DNA from: W11650 sp963550755
GTDB taxonomy: Bacteria; Bacillota; Clostridia; Lachnospirales; Vallitaleaceae
NCBI GenBank assembly: GCA_963550755.1
Contig: CAUVDV010000066.1
Location: forward strand, 1 to 12,522
DNA: 12,522 bases
Direction: 5' to 3'
Part shown: in pieces, positions 7,128 through 12,522 of the stretch
How the letters are laid out: every line of letters begins with the position of its first letter
How positions within the stretch are numbered: position 1 is the stretch's first letter
Notes under the pieces: model-generated
Databases searched by the model: none
Told to the model about the DNA's origin: nothing
The model's input: the letters and a program-made list of their open reading frames with translations, nothing else
Translations under genes and position numbers: made by a program

Positions 7128-10100
7128 ATGAAGAAAGTCATAAGTCTTAGTTTAGTGCTGATGCTTCTGCTGAATGTTGCTTTTCCGAATGTCAGCCTGC
7201 TGGCTGATACGGAAGGGGCAGAGGAGCAGACGCAGGAAGTGCAGGCGGGAGAGAGCGAACCGGTTCCGCCGGCGGCCGAGGAGAATGCGGCGGAAGTGAC
7301 TGAAGAAACGGCACAGACGGAAGAAAGCAACGAGGCATTAGGCGGTGAGGAGAACGCTGCCCTGGAGGAAGGCGAAGCGGAAGACGAAGCCATGCGAAGC
7401 GCCAGTGATACGGCGATTCAACCGAGGGCTCCGAGGGCTCCGAGAGTGCCGGAAGATATTACGAAGTTGGTAGATAGAAAACATGGCGGTATACCGGATG
7501 TGTATATTGTTTGGACAGACAACAGCAAAACATATATTATCAGGGACGGTAAGACCATATTATATGATCAACACGGAAAAGAAACTGAGGATCCAAGCGG
7601 AAAACCGAAGCAGATAAAAGAAGGCTGGAAGGTTGAGTTTTATTATAAATGGGATATTTCAAAGCAGAATATGGAAGAGGTCAAGGCCGGAGATTATTTT
7701 GTTTTTGGGCTGCCGGATTTTATTAAGTTAGAAAACTTTGGATTTAATCCTGGTGATCCGATTAATATTGAAACGTCAGCGGGTGAAGTATTGGGAACCT
7801 TTACGGTTGATACGGCCGAGCATAAATTAACCGCTACTCTGAATGAAAACGGAGCCGGGAAAAAGGGCGGTATTATAGACGGTTACTTTAAAATTCGATT
7901 TAACGCGCAGGAAGACCTTAAAATAGAACCCAGCCAGGAAGCCGGAACGGAAGGTATCGTAGTGGAGCCGCAAGGACATTCCGAGCCGCAGATAAAAGAA
8001 ATCGGCGAGGGTAATGACTTGCATAAGAGCGGCTATCTCAAAAAAGTGAACGGGCAAATTTTACTGCGCTGGGATCTCGTGGTAAATAGTAAACAATATA
8101 AGACTTATCTGGAAACGGGCGAAGCAGAAACTAAGAAAAATGTTTGGGTAGAGGATACCCTACCGGATCCGAGTATGGAAATCGACAGGGACAGCCTTAG
8201 ATTTCACGCGCCGCTGTATGCGGCAACCGCGGACGGTAAGTTAAGTGGCTATGGTCTGTACTGGTCAAATATAGCGCCAAAACAAGTTGAAGTCTATAAT
8301 GAAAATGGGGACTATGCAGCTTTTGAGACATGGGCTAAAGGCAAACTGACACAGCCGTTGAGTGTAGCAGTATATCCGGCTCATGGGGATAAAGCGGCTA
8401 AACTTTTATTCTATTTAGGTGATTTGGGTAAGGATGTAGGTTTGACTTATTCAGATTTTAAGTCGGACTATGAAAAGCTGGCCATAGGATTCATAAACGA
8501 AAAACTAACCGGAGCGAATAAGCCGCTTCGGGAAAAAACCAAGGACTTGTATGGAATTGATGGTGATCTTACCACGCCGATAGCCAAAAAAGTGGTTGGC
8601 TATTTGGTATCGTTTAATACCAAGCAGGAGAAACACGGCGATTATGTCAATAAAGCCAAAATGACATGGAATCTTAACGATTCGACAGAAGCCAGCGCTA
8701 AGCTGGTTTATGCCACAGCCGAAGGCGGCGCCGGTTATAATGATATCACCTCTTTTGTGGTAACCAAGAAATGGGCAGGTCCCATTGGTGCTCCGGTTAA
8801 AGTCGTAGTTTATGACAAGGACGAGCCGGGAAAGATTTTGGCTGAGACAATGTTGGGTGAAGGCGGAGAATGGAGTCATACTTTTTCCAACTTGCTGAAG
8901 TATAAGAAGGGTGCAGATGGCAAACCGGAAGAGATTCAGTATTGGGTTAAAGAAGAAAACGTACCCAATGGTTATGAGCCCAAAGTAACTCCAAATCCGG
9001 ATGGTACCGGCTTTACGATCACCAATACCAATACCGAAAAAATTAACTTTACGGTAACCAAAAAATGGGTGCCGTCAAATGGTCAAATTTATGAGATTGA
9101 AGTTGAAATCGTAGAAAAGACTACGCGTGAGGTTGTAGCGAAAGAGCTTCTAACGGAAGCGAATGGCTGGACAAAAACAGTTTCCGTGCCGAAGTATAAT
9201 TCTGAGGGCAAGGAAGCCCAATATACGGCTGTTGAGAAAAATGTTCCGGCTGGTTATGTCGTAGAAACCGAAGAATCGCAGGCGAACGAAGTAACTCTCT
9301 ATAACATTATTGAAAAAACGGAGTTTTCCGTGGAAAAGGAATGGATTGGTTCAATCGGGGGACCGGTAAAGGTTATTCTGCTTGCTGATGGTCAGCCGAT
9401 TCAAGATTGGACTTTATCCAGCAGTTCAAATCCGTTGGAACACTGGAAGCATACTTTTAAAGATTTACCGAAATATACTCGGGATGGAAAGGAAATTGAA
9501 TATACGGTCGATGAGCCAAATGTACCGGCCGGATATCAAAAGCATATCAGCGGTTCGGCGAAAGATCGTTTTGTCATTACTAACTCCTCGCTGACGGAGA
9601 TTGAAGTCATTAAGCAGTGGCATCATGCTGCCGGAACGAAGGAACCTGAGATCGAGGCTGAGCTGTGGATTGCTGATGCTCAGGGCAACCCGGATCGCAA
9701 GGCGCCGAATATTGCGGCGGTTAAATTAAACACAGGGAATAACTTTACAGATAAGTTTAAGGATGTTCCCAAGTTTGACCAGGCTAACCAAGAAATTAAA
9801 TACACGGTCAAGGAAGTAAACGTGCCGGCCGGTTATTTGACAACGGTTAAGCCGACTCCGAATAAATCGGAAAGCTTTACTATTTATAATGTTAAAGAAA
9901 CCGAAGTATCGGTTGAAAAAACTTGGGTGGATAAGAACGCGTCGAACAGACCGGCTGAAATCACTGTTGTTTTAACGGGAAGTGACGGAAGCAGCAGAAC
10001 AGGAATGCTGACGAAAGCAAATAACTGGAAAAAGTATACTTTTACGAAGTTACCGGCTTATGATCAGAACAAGAAGCCGATTACTTATACCGTAACAGAA

Positions 10101-11645
10101 CAAGCTGTAACCGGTTATACTGCAAAGATTGACAGTCAGGATCCAAAGGCGGTTAAGATTACCAATATCAGCCAGGAAAAGAGAACGATTGAGGTAACCA
10201 AGAAATGGGCAGTACCGGCAGGTACGGTAACGCCGGAGATAGTAGTGACTCTGCTTAAAAACAACCAGCCGATGGTGCCAAATCAGACGAGGACTTTAAA
10301 AGCCGATCCGAATGCGGCAAAGCATTATAAAGCTTCCTTTGAGGGCTTGGACGTTTATGATGAAAATGGCGTGGAAATTCGGTATACGGTAGTAGAAACC
10401 GTGCCGGATGGTTATGAATCGAAGCCTGCCGCCGGAACAATGGAAAACGGCTTTACCATTACCAATACAATCGTTGGCAAGACATCTGTTCCTGTCACCA
10501 AGATATGGCATGGTAAGGAAGCAGATAGTATAACGATTCGCTTATATGCAGGCGATAAGGAAGTGGCTTATGTTACTTTAACCAAAGCCGATAAAGAGCA
10601 GCATAAATGGCAGCATACCTTTGGCCCGCTGGAGAAATATGATGCGGCCGGACAGGAAATTAAGTATACGGTCAAAGAAGATGTGGTTGTCGGCTATGCC
10701 CCCGCAATCACCGGTGATGCCGAGAAAGGCTATACCATTACCAATTACGACACCGAGAAGATTAAGATTCCGGTGCAGAAGGTTTGGCGTGGACCGGCAA
10801 GACCAGAAATCATGGTTAGATTGTTGGCTGATGGCAAGGTAACAGATAAACAGCTGCTCTTAACGGCTAACTCTGATCCTGAGAAAAACTGGAAAGGTGA
10901 ATTCGCTGATTTGCCGAAGTACAGCCAGAAAGACGGTCATGAGATTGCCTATACGATTGATGAAGTCAAAATAGAGAACTATGACAGCAAGATTAGCCAA
11001 AAGGATCTGAACGATATCACCAAAGGCTTTACCATTACCAACACCAACACCGAGAAGATTGATATTCCGGTTACCAAGAGATGGGTAGGCGCAGTTGCGG
11101 ATCAAATCACCATTGATTTGCTGCAAAATGGTGCGATCGTTAGGACGCAGATCCTGAACAGAGCGGATTATGGCGAGGGTGTATGGAACTATACCTTTAA
11201 GGACTTGCCGAAGTATGATGAAGCAACGGGCAAAGCTTATGATTACACCGTAAGCGAAAGATACATTCCGTGGTATTCGGTTCAGATTAGTGGTGATGTG
11301 ACGGCAGGCTTTACGATTGTTAATACGCAGCAGACGCCTCCGCCGCCATATGTTCCAGATACGCCGGGCGGCAACGATAACCCGCCGACACCGCCGACCA
11401 CTCCGCCGGTGACACCGCCGACGACGCCGAATACTCCGCCGACGACTCCGAACACGCCTCCAACTGTTGACATTGACGAGGAAGCAACACCGGAAGGCAG
11501 TACGACGACTCCGGAGATTCCGTTTGAAGACGAGATCCCACAGGGCGTACCGGAGCTGCCTAAGACGAGCGGTATTCCGGCAGCGGGCTTTAGTCTTTTA
11601 GGCTTGGCACTGGCTGTACTGGGACTGCTGTTTAAGCGGAAATAG
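7128..11645 (+). CDS. Cna_B-repeat surface protein 2 with LPKTS anchor
   Basis: A 1505-aa secreted, wall-anchored protein. Residues 1-26 are a Sec signal peptide almost matching that of the upstream paralogue. A strongly acidic linker (about 27-95) ends in APRAPRVPE. Residues 110-540 look like paired adhesin-type beta domains, the N2/N3 arrangement of collagen-binding adhesins (for example around W175 and the ILLRWDLVVN strand). Residues 542-1400 are nine tandem Cna_B domains that form a stalk. A Pro/Thr-rich wall-spanning segment follows, then LPKTS (1477-1481), a hydrophobic helix and the tail KRK. Ser replaces the usual final Gly of the sorting motif, so sortase recognition may be altered. 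AGGAG lies 6 nt before the ATG. Its own promoter and a strong terminator at 11747 make it monocistronic. Binding to host tissue or another cell is inferred from the fold families; no ligand is evident. Confidence 0.92.
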   Translation: MKKVISLSLVLMLLLNVAFPNVSLLADTEGAEEQTQEVQAGESEPVPPAAEENAAEVTEETAQTEESNEALGGEENAALEEGEAEDEAMRSASDTAIQPRAPRAPRVPEDITKLVDRKHGGIPDVYIVWTDNSKTYIIRDGKTILYDQHGKETEDPSGKPKQIKEGWKVEFYYKWDISKQNMEEVKAGDYFVFGLPDFIKLENFGFNPGDPINIETSAGEVLGTFTVDTAEHKLTATLNENGAGKKGGIIDGYFKIRFNAQEDLKIEPSQEAGTEGIVVEPQGHSEPQIKEIGEGNDLHKSGYLKKVNGQILLRWDLVVNSKQYKTYLETGEAETKKNVWVEDTLPDPSMEIDRDSLRFHAPLYAATADGKLSGYGLYWSNIAPKQVEVYNENGDYAAFETWAKGKLTQPLSVAVYPAHGDKAAKLLFYLGDLGKDVGLTYSDFKSDYEKLAIGFINEKLTGANKPLREKTKDLYGIDGDLTTPIAKKVVGYLVSFNTKQEKHGDYVNKAKMTWNLNDSTEASAKLVYATAEGGAGYNDITSFVVTKKWAGPIGAPVKVVVYDKDEPGKILAETMLGEGGEWSHTFSNLLKYKKGADGKPEEIQYWVKEENVPNGYEPKVTPNPDGTGFTITNTNTEKINFTVTKKWVPSNGQIYEIEVEIVEKTTREVVAKELLTEANGWTKTVSVPKYNSEGKEAQYTAVEKNVPAGYVVETEESQANEVTLYNIIEKTEFSVEKEWIGSIGGPVKVILLADGQPIQDWTLSSSSNPLEHWKHTFKDLPKYTRDGKEIEYTVDEPNVPAGYQKHISGSAKDRFVITNSSLTEIEVIKQWHHAAGTKEPEIEAELWIADAQGNPDRKAPNIAAVKLNTGNNFTDKFKDVPKFDQANQEIKYTVKEVNVPAGYLTTVKPTPNKSESFTIYNVKETEVSVEKTWVDKNASNRPAEITVVLTGSDGSSRTGMLTKANNWKKYTFTKLPAYDQNKKPITYTVTEQAVTGYTAKIDSQDPKAVKITNISQEKRTIEVTKKWAVPAGTVTPEIVVTLLKNNQPMVPNQTRTLKADPNAAKHYKASFEGLDVYDENGVEIRYTVVETVPDGYESKPAAGTMENGFTITNTIVGKTSVPVTKIWHGKEADSITIRLYAGDKEVAYVTLTKADKEQHKWQHTFGPLEKYDAAGQEIKYTVKEDVVVGYAPAITGDAEKGYTITNYDTEKIKIPVQKVWRGPARPEIMVRLLADGKVTDKQLLLTANSDPEKNWKGEFADLPKYSQKDGHEIAYTIDEVKIENYDSKISQKDLNDITKGFTITNTNTEKIDIPVTKRWVGAVADQITIDLLQNGAIVRTQILNRADYGEGVWNYTFKDLPKYDEATGKAYDYTVSERYIPWYSVQISGDVTAGFTIVNTQQTPPPPYVPDTPGGNDNPPTPPTTPPVTPPTTPNTPPTTPNTPPTVDIDEEATPEGSTTTPEIPFEDEIPQGVPELPKTSGIPAAGFSLLGLALAVLGLLFKRK
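8751..11327 (+). repeat. Nine tandem Cna_B domain repeats
   Basis: Units of 92-101 residues begin at residues 542, 640, 732, 825, 926, 1020, 1120, 1213 and 1312. Each opens with V-x-K-x-W, has Y-T-V-x-E near its end and closes with an ITN-type strand. The isopeptide Lys is K547, K645, K737, K829, K931, K1025, K1125, K1218 and K1317. Every unit keeps the Lys, the catalytic Glu and the Asn, so all nine should form internal Lys-Asn bonds, giving a stiff, protease-resistant stalk. The copies have diverged, so the array is old or under diversifying selection. Confidence 0.9.
11415..11456 (+). repeat. 21-bp tandem repeat in the wall-spanning region
   Basis: Two in-frame copies (11415-11435 and 11436-11456) each encode PPTTPNT within the Pro/Thr-rich wall-spanning segment of surface protein 2. 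Copy number could vary by slippage and change the reach of the protein through the wall. Confidence 0.6.
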
Positions 11646-11746
11646 CAGAACACGGGCAACCGGTAAAGTGCGGAAACGCAGAAACTAAAATTGCAGAAAC
11701 ACAAAATGCGAAAGCGGAAGACGCAGAAGCATAAAAACAAAAAAAT

Positions 11747-11790
11747 AAAAAGCGTTTCGGTCAGCCAATCGGTTGGTCGGAACGCTTTTT
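11747..11790. terminator. Strong bidirectional intrinsic terminator
   Basis: AAAAAGCGTT (11747-11756) and AACGCTTTTT (11781-11790) form a perfect 10-bp stem, with an inner CCAA/TTGG hairpin at 11765-11776. On the plus strand it ends surface-protein gene 2 about 100 bp after the stop. On the minus strand the T-run is longer, and the stem lies 24 bp after the stop of the reverse reading frame at 11814. The 100 bp between the gene stop and the terminator are A-rich with several GCAGAA copies and hold no gene. Confidence 0.85.
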
Positions 11791-11813
11791 GCGTGAGGGA
11801 GAAAACTCCTTAA

Positions 11814-12002
11814 TTAGCGGTTTGCTTGTTGGCATCTTTCTCTGTATTGCTCTTTCATATGACAGTCGAACACAAATACTTCGTACTCGTACTGCTCGGT
11901 CATCGGAAAGGTATCGGCTGCTTTATTGGCAAAATCCAAAGACTGAGTGTGTGCTCGACCTCTCGAAATCGCCAGTTCGCTCGCCGGGAAAACTTCGAAC
12001 AT
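11814..12002 (-). pseudogene. Probable gene remnant, C-terminal part
   Basis: A minus-strand frame ends at TAA 11814-11816 and gives about 62 residues from the ATG at 12002. The translation looks protein-like, with balanced composition and codons similar to the neighbours (MFEVFPASELA at one end, RERCQQANR at the other), and a strong terminator follows the stop. The frame stays open to 12203, but that longer start would overlap the promoter and start of the Rpn-like gene, and neither start has a ribosome binding site. The simplest reading is the 3' end of a gene whose 5' part was lost, perhaps when the Rpn-like gene arrived. I do not recognise the family. It could also be a small intact gene. 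Confidence 0.4.
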
Positions 12003-12120
12003 ATTTTTGGGATATCTAAGTAGGAAAGGAATATAGTATGTGCTATAGATGACTTTTTGAAAAAATCTTTCAAATTCCACAATTTGCGGACGACTTCTGA
12101 CTTCTTTTTTGCTAAAATAG

Positions 12121-12149
12121 TTGTAGAAAGCAAGATATTTTAGTATAAT
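12121..12149 (+). promoter_or_regulatory. Promoter of the Rpn-like gene
   Basis: TTGTAG (12121-12126), a 17-bp spacer and a perfect TATAAT (12144-12149) predict a start near 12156. That falls inside the AAGGAG ribosome binding site (12152-12157), only about 8 nt before the ATG. Either the message is almost leaderless and poorly translated, or a more upstream promoter is used. Confidence 0.6.
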
Positions 12150-12163
12150 GAAAGGAGAAAGCA

Positions 12164-12522
12164 ATGGGAAAGCATAAGAATAAAAAATATGAAACCGAAA
12201 CATCTGCTGAAAAGCTTGAAGCTTGGAAACAGATGGAAAACCAAACAGAGATTGAACACCGGAAAGACATTGAACACCGGAAAGACGTTGAACACTGGAA
12301 AGAGTTTGAAAATCAAGCAGACATTGAAAATCAGAAAGATATTGACGATATGCGTTTTACCGTGCGCAATGATTATGCTTTTAAGAAGCTGTTCGGGCGG
12401 CAGGAGAATATCATTATCTTGAGAGAATTCTTATCGGTGGTGCTGGAATTAGGTAGGGAAGAGCTTAAAGATATCGTGATTGAAAATCCGGCGGTAGGGA
12501 ATTATTATGCCGATGAAAAACA
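12164..12522 (+). CDS. Rpn/PD-(D/E)XK transposase-like nuclease, 5' part
   Basis: The first 119 codons of a gene cut by the window edge. VRNDYAFKKLFG (67-78), followed by an Ile/Leu-rich helix with EFLSVVLEL and then IENPAV, is typical of the start of the Rpn / PD-(D/E)XK family transposase group (PDDEXK_2). These DNA endonucleases are linked in E. coli to RecA-independent recombination. The catalytic Asp and the later motifs would lie past the edge, so activity cannot be judged. The first 62 residues are a charged tail, longer than usual for the family, built from six copies of a hexapeptide (24-59). AAGGAG (12152-12157) lies 6 nt before the ATG. M63 is an alternative start but has no ribosome binding site. 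Confidence 0.85.
   Translation, partial: MGKHKNKKYETETSAEKLEAWKQMENQTEIEHRKDIEHRKDVEHWKEFENQADIENQKDIDDMRFTVRNDYAFKKLFGRQENIIILREFLSVVLELGREELKDIVIENPAVGNYYADEK
12233..12340 (+). repeat. 18-bp in-frame tandem repeat, six copies
   Basis: Six 18-bp units (starts 12233, 12251, 12269, 12287, 12305, 12323) encode a hexapeptide with a hydrophobic first residue (Ile, Val, Phe or Met), then Glu, His/Asn and charged or polar residues. The second and third copies are identical over 18 of 18 bases, a sign of recent slippage; the outer copies are diverged. The repeat should form a charged helix and can expand or shrink without breaking the frame. Confidence 0.85.

Noticed and set aside
11282..11740. Reverse-strand frame rich in Gly/Val opposite the end of gene 2
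   Set aside because: Its Gly/Val repeats are simply the complement of the Pro/Thr-rich wall-spanning codons.
12233..12340. CRISPR array
   Set aside because: The 18-bp units are directly adjacent with no spacers and lie in frame within a coding region.

Overview
The window looks like chromosomal DNA from a mid-GC Gram-positive bacterium, most likely an anaerobic member of the Clostridia (Bacillota). Supporting signs are AGGAG-type ribosome binding sites about 6 nt before the starts, sigma-A-like promoters, two very large cell-wall-anchored proteins with Gram-positive sorting signals, and an Rpn/PD-(D/E)XK transposase-like gene of a kind common in gut Clostridia. The species cannot be named from the sequence alone.

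Layout, left to right. Positions 1-128 hold a minus-strand promoter for a gene beyond the left edge. Next is htpG (Hsp90 chaperone) on the minus strand, 129-2009. Its good sigma-A promoter (2179-2207) lies unusually far upstream, and the roughly 160-nt leader between them is almost filled by a GC-rich, multi-stem foldable element (2059-2168). From 2435 rightward the strand switches to plus. Two long paralogous surface-protein genes follow, 2666-6454 (1262 aa) and 7128-11645 (1505 aa). Each has its own promoter, a 137-167 nt leader with a hairpin, and its own ribosome binding site. A 470-bp gap between them carries a long inverted repeat and a perfect palindrome. A strong bidirectional terminator (11747-11790) closes the second gene. 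It also closes a probable gene remnant running the other way (11814-12002 or somewhat longer). The right edge holds the first 119 codons of an Rpn-family nuclease gene whose start contains an 18-bp in-frame tandem repeat.

The two surface proteins are built as a pair. They share nearly the same signal peptide, promoter sequence and C-terminal wall-anchor region, but their exposed middles differ. The first has about five adhesin-like beta modules plus one SpaA-type domain. The second has an N-terminal adhesin-like region followed by nine Cna_B repeats, all of which keep the Lys/Glu/Asn triad for internal isopeptide bonds. The first ends in a canonical LPKTG motif and the second in the variant LPKTS. 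No sortase gene lies in the window. Matching promoters, including an 11-bp motif at identical spacing from the -10, suggest co-regulation. Host adhesion or matrix binding is an inference from domain families; no ligand can be read from the sequence.

No complete new system is visible. The best leads are the structured htpG leader, the twin promoters with their shared upstream motif, the LPKTS anchor, and the expandable repeat in the Rpn-like gene.
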